A program made the position numbers and the translations under genes. A stretch of DNA of 64,000 bases, from positions 1,674,001 through 1,738,000 of the forward strand of contig CP053688.1 of NCBI GenBank assembly GCA_013200995.1, given 5' to 3'. The stretch comes from Arthrobacter citreus (GTDB lineage Bacteria > Bacillota > Bacilli > Bacillales > Bacillaceae_G). How positions within the stretch are numbered: position 1 is the first letter of the stretch; the number at the start of each line of letters is the position of its first letter. This document shows, piece after piece, positions 53,348 to 60,803 of the stretch. The notes beneath the pieces were generated by a model that saw only the letters and a program-made list of their open reading frames with translations, was not told where the DNA came from and ran no database searches.

Positions 53348-55083
53348 TAGATCACCCCACTTTCGACTGTTTCAAAATCTTTGAATTGTTCTTCATACAC
53401 TTCAAAGTATTTTCCTTTTTTATCAAGTAATTGCTTATGATTTCCTTTTTCAACTATTTCTCCATTTTCAACAAATAATATTAAATCGGCATTTTTCACC
53501 GCTGAAATTCGGTGTGCAATAATAAATGTTGTACTATGTGAGAATCGTCTATTTAAGTTGTGTAATAATTCATACTCTGTTTCCATATCTAACGCAGAAG
53601 TTGCATCATCTAAAATTAGAATTGGAGCTTTACGCAATAAGGCACGTGCAATTGAAATACGTTGTTTTTGTCCTCCAGATAAACCAATACCTCGTTCACC
53701 AATTTCGGTATTGAATCCATCTTCCAACTCTTCGATAAAGTCTAGACAACAAGCAATTCGGCATGCATCGCGGATTTCATCCATAGTAGCTTCAGGACTT
53801 CCTAGTTTAATATTATTTTCAATCGTATCTGAGAATAGGAATGTATCCTGTGAAACTAGAGACATATTTTGACGTAAAGAAGTTAAATTAAAATCTTTAA
53901 CATTAACACCATCTACTAAAACTTCTCCACTTGCCACATCGTATGAGCGACCTATTAAATGAAGAATTGAAGATTTCCCTGCGCCAGTCGTCCCCATAAT
54001 TGCTACTTTACTACCACTTGGAATATATAGATTAATATCTTTTAAGACAATTTCATCGTTGTATTTAAAGTTAACATTTTTATATTCCACTGAACCGTCA
54101 ACAAGATTTGGCGTATATGCCCCCTCTTTATTCTCGATTGCTGTTTTACGATCTAAAATATCAAAAATCTTTTTCGCAGAAGCTTGGTTTTTAGAAAGTA
54201 CATCCGTTAACCAACCTAACATTCTCATCGGCCAAATTAAGTTCCAAATGTATCCACTAAACGCAACAAGTTCACCTAATGTCATGCTTTCTTGCAAAAC
54301 AAAATATCCACCAATAATGATCATCGCTACAAGTGCAATATTTGTTAAAAATTCAATATTAGGAAAATATTTTCGCATTGTTTTAGCCTGAGCCATATTT
54401 AAATCATAGTAACCACGATTCATTTTTAAAAATTTCAACGTCTCGTGCTTTTCTCTAGCAAACGCTTTAACTAATCTTACTCCTGCAATATTTTGTTGTG
54501 CTGTTGTATTAATTTCAGCAGTATGGTCACTTATTTTACCGTAACCTTTATTTAATAAGCGATTTAATCGTGTACCCATATATCCAATTGGAATCATAAT
54601 TGCTAAACAAATTAGAGCTAATTTCCAATTAATCACAAATAAGATAATTGTACTGAGAGTAAAATAAATAATATTTTCAACAAATAATCTTAGTCCAAAT
54701 GCAATTGTTTGCCATATATTTTCCACATCTTCATTAATCCTTGAAAGTAATTCACCAGTATTCATTGAGTCAAAATACTTAAACTCAAAGCTTTGAATAT
54801 GCTTGAACATATCATTTTTAATATCTTCATGTACTTTCGAGCTTACTAAATCATACAGATACTCTTTTACATAACCAAAAATAGATTTAATAATTGTGAC
54901 ACCAATAATCCCCCCAATTACTGGAAGAACGACTGATGCTTTTCCTTTTGTAATTCCATCATCAATTAAAATCATTTGTAAATACGGAATTAAATGATCT
55001 ACACCAATAACCAAAACCATAGAAATTGAACCAATAATAAATGATAGCTTATGTCTATAGACATATTTTAATATTCGAGACAA
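53347..55083 (-). CDS. bmrC: Heterodimeric multidrug ABC exporter, subunit 1 (BmrC/YheI type)
   Basis: 578 residues: six membrane helices, then NBD with Walker A AIMGTTGAGKSSI, Q-loop LVSQDTFLF, canonical signature GLSGGQKQR and Walker B ILILDDATSALD, where Asp replaces the catalytic Glu. This degenerate Walker B is the BmrC hallmark. The TTG start has AAAGGAGG nine bases upstream. Preceded by a leader peptide, two tandem terminators and a long-range complement (see 55110-55380): expression is probably induced by translation-inhibiting antibiotics. Confidence 0.9.
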   Translation of the reverse strand: MSRILKYVYRHKLSFIIGSISMVLVIGVDHLIPYLQMILIDDGITKGKASVVLPVIGGIIGVTIIKSIFGYVKEYLYDLVSSKVHEDIKNDMFKHIQSFEFKYFDSMNTGELLSRINEDVENIWQTIAFGLRLFVENIIYFTLSTIILFVINWKLALICLAIMIPIGYMGTRLNRLLNKGYGKISDHTAEINTTAQQNIAGVRLVKAFAREKHETLKFLKMNRGYYDLNMAQAKTMRKYFPNIEFLTNIALVAMIIIGGYFVLQESMTLGELVAFSGYIWNLIWPMRMLGWLTDVLSKNQASAKKIFDILDRKTAIENKEGAYTPNLVDGSVEYKNVNFKYNDEIVLKDINLYIPSGSKVAIMGTTGAGKSSILHLIGRSYDVASGEVLVDGVNVKDFNLTSLRQNMSLVSQDTFLFSDTIENNIKLGSPEATMDEIRDACRIACCLDFIEELEDGFNTEIGERGIGLSGGQKQRISIARALLRKAPILILDDATSALDMETEYELLHNLNRRFSHSTTFIIAHRISAVKNADLILFVENGEIVEKGNHKQLLDKKGKYFEVYEEQFKDFETVESGVI

Positions 55084-55109
55084 TGCTATACCTCCTTTGT
55101 ATCAATCAA

Positions 55110-55123
55110 CCTATCTCTACGCA
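55110..55123 (-). promoter_or_regulatory. 3' partner of a 14-bp long-range complement in the exporter leader
   Basis: On the minus strand TGCGTAGAGATAGG, an exact complement of 55307-55320 inside the leader peptide. It sits 10-20 bases before the bmrC Shine-Dalgarno. Pairing would enclose both terminator hairpins. Confidence 0.75.
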
Positions 55124-55142
55124 ACCCTCCACTTTTTTGACA

Positions 55143-55180
55143 ACAAAAAACCATGGGATAATTTTCCATACCCCATGGCC
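55143..55180 (-). terminator. Exporter leader attenuator T2
   Basis: Minus-strand arms CCATGGG and CCCATGG around a 12-14 base loop, then TTTTTTG. Arms are interchangeable with those of T1. Confidence 0.85.
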
Positions 55181-55233
55181 ATAAAGAAACGTTTCGACCA
55201 AAAACAAACAAAATAGTAAGTTCTTTTTTGGCA

Positions 55234-55266
55234 CAAAAAAGCCATGGGGAATATAAACCCATGGCT
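55234..55266 (-). terminator. Exporter leader attenuator T1
   Basis: Minus-strand arms GCCATGGG and CCCATGGC with an AT-rich loop, then TTTTTTG. It lies 25 bases after the leader peptide stop. Confidence 0.9.
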
Positions 55267-55290
55267 AAATCGTCAATTGAAATCAAAATT

Positions 55291-55380
55291 TCAACGTGGT
55301 CCGTCCTGCGTAGAGATAGGGTTCATAATCAGTATGAAATTATTTGTTGCTGTCGCGTTTAATTTTCTTACAATCATCAT
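55291..55380 (-). CDS. Exporter operon leader peptide (BmrB-like)
   Basis: 29 residues starting MMIVRKLNATATNNFILIMN and ending STQDGPR. AAGGAGGT lies 9 bases before the first ATG. Its codons for PISTQ overlap the 5' arm (55307-55320) of the long-range complement, so a stalled ribosome near the end would change the fold of the terminators. In B. subtilis bmrCD is preceded by a small gene, bmrB, whose translation controls transcription by attenuation; this appears to be the counterpart. The second ATG may be the real start. Confidence 0.75.
   Translation of the reverse strand: MMIVRKLNATATNNFILIMNPISTQDGPR
55307..55320 (-). promoter_or_regulatory. 5' partner of the long-range complement, inside the leader peptide
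   Basis: On the minus strand CCTATCTCTACGCA, exactly complementary to 55110-55123. Confidence 0.75.
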
Positions 55381-55402
55381 GTTAACCTACCTCCTTCTTA
55401 TT

Positions 55403-55442
55403 TGATAATCTTATCATATACGAGTACACTTTAAAATGTCAA
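55403..55442 (-). promoter_or_regulatory. Exporter leader promoter with an overlapping palindrome
   Basis: Minus strand: perfect -35 TTGACA (55437-55442), 18-base spacer, -10 TATGAT (55413-55418). The palindrome TGATAAGATTATCA (55403-55416) overlaps the -10 and start region and could be an operator. Confidence 0.7.
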
Positions 55443-55461
55443 ACTATTTTTAATAAATTTA

Positions 55462-57090
55462 TTATTTAATTTTAAAGATTATTGCTTCATACGGTCTTAA
55501 GCTTAGCTTATCAATCGTTAAACTTGAATCCTTATAATTACTCAATAGTATACTTACTTGATCTAATTGAGCATTATAACTAAATTCTGATTCATCTTTC
55601 GTAAAGTTTGCAACAATTAACAGTTTTTCATCTTGGTCCTGTCTTGTATAAGCAAATACTTTTTCATCTTTTTCCGCTAGCATTTCAAATGAACCATAAA
55701 CAATAGCAGGAATTTCTTTTCTCAATTGAATTAATTGACGATAATGATGAAAAATTGAATCTGGATCGTTTATCGATTTCTCAGCATTAATATTCGTATA
55801 ATTAGGATTCACTGTTAACCACGGATTTCCACGTGTAAAACCTCCATGCTGATCCCCATTCCACTGCATTGGAGTGCGAGCATTATCTCTACCTTTTGTA
55901 TAAATTGATTCCATTATGTCTTCATGCTTGTACCCATTTGAAATTCGTTCGTTATACATATTCTTCGTTTCAATATCATCATATTCCTCAATACTTTCAA
56001 AACGAATATTTGTCATTCCAATTTCTTCACCTTGATAAATATAAGGTGTACCTTGCATTAAATGTAGTATGGTTGCAAGCATTTTTGCGCTTTCAATTCG
56101 ATATTCCTCATCATTACCCCATCTTGAAACAATTCGTGGTAAATCGTGATTATTCCAAAATAAGCTATTCCAAGCCTTCCCATCAAGCTGTGTTTGCCAT
56201 TTATGAAATACTTCTTTAAGCTCCAATAAATTCAATGGCTTTAAATCCCACTTTTCTTTTCCTTCTTGTTGATCTAGACCTATATGCTCAAATTGAAAGA
56301 TCATACTTAATTCATTTCGAGCTGGATCCGAATAAAGCTTTGCAATTTCAGGTGTTGCTCCCCAAGTTTCACCAACTGTTAATACGTCACTTTTTCCAAA
56401 CGTTTTTTGATTCATCTCATGTAAATAATCGTGTAACTTCGGTCCGTTTGCTGTAATCTCCTGATCAGGAAGTTTTCCGATTAAATCAATTACATCCATA
56501 CGGAACCCGCCAATTCCTTTATCAAGCCAAAAATTCATCATATTATATACTTCATCATGTACTTTTGGATTCTCCCAATTTAAGTCAGGCTGCCTTTTAC
56601 TAAATAAATGCAAGAAGTATTGACCGGTTTGTTCATCAAATTTCCAAGCACTACCACTGAATACAGAAGGAAGATCATTTGGTTCACTTCCGTTTAAAGG
56701 GTCTCTCCATATATAATAATCCCGATAAGGATTATCTTTACTTTTTCGTGATTCAATGAACCATGGATGCTCATCGGAAGTATGGTTTACGACTAAATCC
56801 ATTACTATTTTAATTCCATGTTTATTTGCTTCAAAAATTAAATAATCCATATCTTCCATCGTACCGAACTCTTCCATAATGTCACAATAGTCGCTAATAT
56901 CGTAACCGTTATCATCATTAGGAGATTTATATACAGGGCTCAACCAAATAACATCTATACCTAATAGCTTTAAATAATCAAGCTTCTCAATAATCCCTTT
57001 AATATCGCCGATTCCATCAGCATTACTATCCATAAAACTTCTAGGATAAATTTGATATACTACGCTATTATGCCACCATTTTTTCTCCAT
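55462..57090 (-). CDS. malL: GH13 oligo-1,6-glucosidase / alpha-glucosidase
   Basis: 542 residues, cytoplasmic GH13 subfamily 31 enzyme. Conserved regions: VMDLVVNHTSDEHPWF (I), GFRMDVIDL with catalytic Asp (II), LTVGETWGA with acid/base Glu (III), and WNNHDLPR with the third Asp (IV). It cleaves isomaltose/sucrose- or maltose-type oligosaccharides. RBS AGGAGG. Monocistronic; a cre-like site lies 250 bases upstream. No terminator was found before the exporter promoter. Confidence 0.92.
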   Translation of the reverse strand: MEKKWWHNSVVYQIYPRSFMDSNADGIGDIKGIIEKLDYLKLLGIDVIWLSPVYKSPNDDNGYDISDYCDIMEEFGTMEDMDYLIFEANKHGIKIVMDLVVNHTSDEHPWFIESRKSKDNPYRDYYIWRDPLNGSEPNDLPSVFSGSAWKFDEQTGQYFLHLFSKRQPDLNWENPKVHDEVYNMMNFWLDKGIGGFRMDVIDLIGKLPDQEITANGPKLHDYLHEMNQKTFGKSDVLTVGETWGATPEIAKLYSDPARNELSMIFQFEHIGLDQQEGKEKWDLKPLNLLELKEVFHKWQTQLDGKAWNSLFWNNHDLPRIVSRWGNDEEYRIESAKMLATILHLMQGTPYIYQGEEIGMTNIRFESIEEYDDIETKNMYNERISNGYKHEDIMESIYTKGRDNARTPMQWNGDQHGGFTRGNPWLTVNPNYTNINAEKSINDPDSIFHHYRQLIQLRKEIPAIVYGSFEMLAEKDEKVFAYTRQDQDEKLLIVANFTKDESEFSYNAQLDQVSILLSNYKDSSLTIDKLSLRPYEAIIFKIK

Positions 57091-57339
57091 TTTAATTGCC
57101 TCCTAGATTATGTATCAATTTAAATCTTAAAAACTCTTTTTCCATTCTAGTTAACACCTGTTTGTCCAAAACTTTTTGAACAAGTCATTTAAAATATAAA
57201 ACATTGGTCAAAAAAGATTAAAACAATTACGGTAATTGAAATTTCAAAGAATTGAATCTTCTTTCGAAACTTGTGCAACCGTGTGCATTTTTTCTGTTAA
57301 AAATAATAACTATTTTTTAGAAGTCTGGTCCACACTCTT

Positions 57340-57357
57340 TTTAACCGCTTACATTTA
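57340..57357. promoter_or_regulatory. cre-like site upstream of malL
   Basis: On the minus strand ATGTAAGCGGTTAAA fits the CcpA cre consensus except near its 3' end. Position 250 bases from the start makes a direct role uncertain. The remainder of 57091-57549 is AT-rich apart from the hairpin at 57422-57460. Confidence 0.35.
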
Positions 57358-57421
57358 CTATTTTAACAAGAATGATTCGTAATGCAACCATTTACATTTT
57401 TCAAATAGATTTCGAACTCCT

Positions 57422-57460
57422 TAGATTAATTTTCCAGATAACAAATTAATCTATTTTTTT
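57422..57460 (+). terminator. Orphan hairpin terminator upstream of the L,D-transpeptidase gene
   Basis: Arms TAGATTAATTT and AAATTAATCTA with a ten-base loop, then TTTTTTTATTT. No plus-strand gene precedes it in the gap, so it is either an attenuator of the transpeptidase or ends an unseen transcript. Confidence 0.65.
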
Positions 57461-57549
57461 ATTTATTTGAAATTTTTATTAGATAGGACAAGCCATCTCT
57501 ACATAGTATATATAGCTACAGATTTTTAAATATTGTTGGGGGGAAAAAA

Positions 57550-58443
57550 TTGTTTAAGCGCTGTTTTATTTTTTTCTTAGTACTTCTTTTATTTTTGAGC
57601 ACTTCTTTTGTTCGGTCTTTCGCAGAAACTAAACCAGCTTCTCAATTTATCATTATTAACAAATCGATTAATAGATTAGCTTTTTATGAAGATGGTAAAT
57701 TAGTAAAAGTTTTTAAAGTTGCTACTGGTAAGAGTCAAGATTTAACTCCTGAAGGGAAGTTTAAAATCGTCGTTAAAATTGTAAACCGTCCTTACTATAA
57801 GGAAAATATTCCTGGTGGTGACTCGAGGAACCCTCTTGGAAACAGGTGGTTAGGTTTAAATGCAAGAGGGACATGGGGTACAACCTATGCAATCCACGGA
57901 AATAACAACCCAAGTTCGATCGGAACTTACGCTAGTCACGGTTGTGTACGGATGTATGATGAGGAAGTAGAGTGGTTATTCGATCGTGTTCAAAAAGGTG
58001 CTACTGTTTTAATCACATCTTCTAACCAGTCATTCCAAGACATCGCCGTTGCAAATCATTTATTTGATGCAGATTCAGGAAGTGTCGTTGTAACAAAGCC
58101 AACTGATATTCCTACTAGTTTACAGTTGGGAAGCGTGGGTTCAGAAGTTGAATGGCTACAGGATACTTTAACAAAACTAGGCTACTCAACAAACGCAGTT
58201 GATGGCTATTTTGCTAAAGGTACAGATGAAGCAGTAAAGGCATTCCAAATAGATAATGGATTAACTGCTGATGGTGTCGTTGGCGCAGGTACAAAAAAGA
58301 TATTAATAGACAAACTCCAAGAAAAAACCCGTGAGTCATTATCCGCTTATTTTTATACGTATACAATAAAGAAAAATATTAATGTACTTGGGGAAGATCG
58401 ATTTGATAGTAGTTTAAATGGGGTTCAAAAATTATATTACTAA
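57550..58443 (+). CDS. L,D-transpeptidase (YkuD) with peptidoglycan-binding domain
   Basis: 297 residues. Signal peptide MFKRCFIFFLVLLLFLST, cleaved near SFA. YkuD domain (about 32-155): FIIINKSINRLAFYEDGKLV, the motif AIHGNNNPSSIGTYASHGCV with catalytic His and Cys, then RMYDEEVEWLF. PG_binding_1 domain (about 190-255): LQLGSVGSEVEWLQDTLTKL, DGYFAKGTDEAVKAFQ, LTADGVVGAGTKK. It crosslinks cell wall peptides outside the membrane. The TTG start has GGGGGG. A 40-residue basic tail follows the last domain. Confidence 0.92.
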   Translation: MFKRCFIFFLVLLLFLSTSFVRSFAETKPASQFIIINKSINRLAFYEDGKLVKVFKVATGKSQDLTPEGKFKIVVKIVNRPYYKENIPGGDSRNPLGNRWLGLNARGTWGTTYAIHGNNNPSSIGTYASHGCVRMYDEEVEWLFDRVQKGATVLITSSNQSFQDIAVANHLFDADSGSVVVTKPTDIPTSLQLGSVGSEVEWLQDTLTKLGYSTNAVDGYFAKGTDEAVKAFQIDNGLTADGVVGAGTKKILIDKLQEKTRESLSAYFYTYTIKKNINVLGEDRFDSSLNGVQKLYY

Positions 58444-58451
58444 TCAATACT

Positions 58452-58482
58452 AAAAGCCATTAGCTATCTAATGGCTTTTTTT
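58452..58482 (+). terminator. Terminator of the L,D-transpeptidase gene
   Basis: Arms AAAAGCCATTAG and CTAATGGCTTTT with a CTAT loop, then T run. Repeat block C follows 13 bases later. Confidence 0.9.
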
Positions 58483-58494
58483 GATGTACCAAAC

Positions 58495-58605
58495 TTTATC
58501 AACAAAAATGACTGATTTATCAATAAAAATTAGCGTTTATCAATAAAAATCGATACTTTATCAACAAAGTTCACAGCTTTATCAATAATTTACACAAAGT
58601 GTTCG
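58495..58605 (+). repeat. Tandem 21-nt repeat block, copy C
   Basis: Units at 58495, 58516, 58536, 58557 and 58578, each TTTATCAA(C/T)AAAAAT or similar plus variable bases; four are 21 bases apart and one is 20. It ends GTGTTCG like copies A and B. It directly follows the plus-strand terminator, in the same orientation as the gene. Confidence 0.85.
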
Positions 58606-58633
58606 TATTTTCAACTAGCAATCGTTACAAACA

Positions 58634-58664
58634 AAAAGCTGTTGTGATTGATTCAACAGCTCTT
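58634..58664 (-). terminator. Terminator of the M42 peptidase gene
   Basis: Minus-strand arms AGCTGTTG and CAACAGCT with a loop of nine bases, then TTTTTG, nine bases after the stop. Confidence 0.8.
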
Positions 58665-58672
58665 CTACATGA

Positions 58673-59710
58673 TTATTTCGTTAAATATAAATACAATAAT
58701 TTCATCGTATTTTCCATCGCACTATAATGAGTTCTTTCCATACCGTGAGAAGCATGTACACCTGGCCCAATTAGCGCTCCACGAATATCCTGACCTCCAC
58801 GTAATGCAGCAACTGTATCAGATCCATACATTGGATAAATATCGACCGCATAGCTAAGCTCATTTTCTTTCGCTAAATTGACTAAATCAGTTGTTATGTT
58901 GAAGTCATATGGTCCGCCAGAGTCTTTTGCACAAATAGAAACATCATACTCAGTACAGCTTAAATCATCTCCAATACAGCCCATATCAACTGAGATTAAT
59001 TCAGTAATATCAGATGGAATATAAGATGATCCATGACCAACTTCTTCATACGTTGAAATAAATAATTTCGTTGTATATGTAGGAACAATGTTTTCCCTTT
59101 TAAATAATTCAAGTAAACCAATTAAACAAGCAACACTTGCTTTATCGTCAATAAATCTTGATTTAATGAATCCGCTATCAGTGATCGTCGTTTTTGGGTC
59201 GAAGAAAATGAAATCTCCTGGGCAAATTCCAAGATTTAATACGTCCTCTTTAGACTTAACATTTTCATCAATGCGAACTTCCATGTTTTCTGGATCGCGT
59301 TTTTTTGTTTTACTATCTTCGAATACGTGAATCGATGGACTAGTAGATAAAAATGTACCTGTATAAATCTTTCCTTCACGAGTTCTAATTTGACAATATT
59401 CACTATCAAGAGTTGGTACGATTGGCCCACCAATAATAGTGAATTTTAAAGTACCTTTGCTTGTAATTGATCGAACCATTGCCCCTAGTGTATCAACATG
59501 TGCAGATAATCCGATGACTTGCTCATTGCTTTTCCCTGGAATAGTAATGACTCCGCAACCTTTATTAGTCGTTTCGAACTCATAACCTAAACTATTTGAC
59601 CAAGACTGGATTAACTCCATAATTTCAAAACAAAAACCACTTGGACTATTAAACTCAAGTAATTGTTTAGCAGTATTTAGCACATATGCTTTATCAATTT
59701 TAATATTCAT
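58673..59710 (-). CDS. M42 family metallopeptidase (glutamyl aminopeptidase/YsdC-like)
   Basis: About 345 residues from ATG 59710 (GAAGGGG upstream). Dizinc ligands: IGLSAHVDTLGAMV (His, Asp), SRFIDDKASVACL (Asp bridging), STYEEVGHGSSYI (catalytic Glu and Glu ligand), ISVDMG (Asp), and GPGVHASHGMERTHYSAM (His). GSDTVAALRGGQDIRGALIG is the usual second substrate loop. A tetrahedral cytosolic aminopeptidase trimming short peptides. Monocistronic. Confidence 0.92.
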   Translation of the reverse strand: MNIKIDKAYVLNTAKQLLEFNSPSGFCFEIMELIQSWSNSLGYEFETTNKGCGVITIPGKSNEQVIGLSAHVDTLGAMVRSITSKGTLKFTIIGGPIVPTLDSEYCQIRTREGKIYTGTFLSTSPSIHVFEDSKTKKRDPENMEVRIDENVKSKEDVLNLGICPGDFIFFDPKTTITDSGFIKSRFIDDKASVACLIGLLELFKRENIVPTYTTKLFISTYEEVGHGSSYIPSDITELISVDMGCIGDDLSCTEYDVSICAKDSGGPYDFNITTDLVNLAKENELSYAVDIYPMYGSDTVAALRGGQDIRGALIGPGVHASHGMERTHYSAMENTMKLLYLYLTK

Positions 59711-60018
59711 AGTTATCCCCTTCAATTTTTAAATTTTCATGCAATTCTCAACGTATTTATCATACATTTATTTATGTTTGTTATCAATAATATTGGAAAA
59801 TTACTAAACTGATCGTTAGGACCATCAAATATTAAATGATTGTAAAAAAGGACTAAATCTTAGCTACTATTTTCAAGGTCTGGAAAACTGTCTGAGGTTT
59901 AACTTATATTCCGATTATATTAGCCTACTAAAAATTATGAATGAATTGCACTATATTCTACTTCATATAAATAATATAGATCTTACATGGTAATTAAGTT
60001 TAAAAACGAGGTGAAAAG

Positions 60019-60576
60019 GTGTATTTTTTCAAGCCCATTTCTGATAAAATTCATTTATTTCAACTAAAATTCAATAAACAGAGTAAAACGATGAAATTTA
60101 TTTTAGTCTCTATTCATGCTTGTATTGCTGCATTTTTCCAAGCTGCAGGTGGCTTTTTACCTGTTGTAGGATTATTTTTAAGTTCACTTGCCACTGCACC
60201 TATTCTAATTTGCTCCATGTTCTCCATTACGAATGGATTAAAGTCCTATTTTCTAACAATCATCTTATTACTCATCCTTCAGCCAACCGAACTTATTATA
60301 TTTCCGTTTACAACAGGCTTATTAGGAATTGGAATAGGCTCTTCTTTTTACTTTTTTAAAAAGAGATTAAGTATCATTCTAGCTGGAGCAATTCTATTAG
60401 TGTTAGGAATCATGAATCTATTATTTATTTTTCACTTTCCTGTTTTAGGTCCAGCCTCCTCTGATTCTTTTTCAACATTTAACGTACTAATCATATTAAT
60501 TTTTTCTTTCTTTTATTGCTGGTTATGGGTTGAAATTGCTTTAATTATTTCTAAGAGATTGGCTTTGTTAATTTAA
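60019..60576 (+). CDS. Integral membrane protein of unknown function
   Basis: Not firmly recognised. 185 residues with five to six hydrophobic segments (from FILVSIHACIAAFFQAAGGF to IFSFFYCWLWVEIALII). The pattern of short helices with FQAAGGFLPVVGLFLSSLAT at the start resembles small substrate-specific or DUF2232-like membrane proteins, but no motif supports it. GTG start behind GAGGTGAAAAG. It has its own terminator at 60584-60622. Confidence 0.7.
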   Translation: MYFFKPISDKIHLFQLKFNKQSKTMKFILVSIHACIAAFFQAAGGFLPVVGLFLSSLATAPILICSMFSITNGLKSYFLTIILLLILQPTELIIFPFTTGLLGIGIGSSFYFFKKRLSIILAGAILLVLGIMNLLFIFHFPVLGPASSDSFSTFNVLIILIFSFFYCWLWVEIALIISKRLALLI

Positions 60577-60583
60577 CAGATGT

Positions 60584-60622
60584 AATCGTACTCATGGAAT
60601 TGTTATGAGTACGATTTTTCTT
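60584..60622 (+). terminator. Terminator of the 60019-60576 membrane protein gene
   Basis: Arms ATCGTACTCAT and ATGAGTACGAT with a ten-base loop, then TTTTTC. Confidence 0.9.
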
Positions 60623-60668
60623 TTCCTTACTCTTTATCGATAATAGATTCGACCTAACAACTATTTGT

Positions 60669-60803
60669 TTAATACATAGTTCCAGTTCCTTTTATATGAA
60701 CTTCTGCTTTTACTCTAAATTCAAGTTCTGTATAAATTTCTTTCCATTTATTGATTTCTTTTTTCGTCATACCGTATTTTGCTTGAAAATTCAAGAATTG
60801 TGA
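60669..60803 (-). pseudogene. C-terminal fragment of a Ger(x)C-type spore germination protein
   Basis: Directly after the decarboxylase stop and in the same frame the minus strand reads NFQAKYGMTKKEINKWKEIY, then TELEFRVKAEVHIKGTGTMY and stops. The W-K-x-I-x(2)-E...V-x-V-x-I-x(2)-T-G pattern is the closing part of Ger(x)C lipoproteins. No start codon or upstream domain is left. It looks like the end of a gene displaced by insertion of the decarboxylase gene. Confidence 0.45.

Noticed and set aside
55086..55286. Minus-strand frame of 66 codons between leader peptide and bmrC
   Set aside because: It runs through both attenuator hairpins and lacks a ribosome binding site. It would only matter as read-through of the leader, which has a clear stop.
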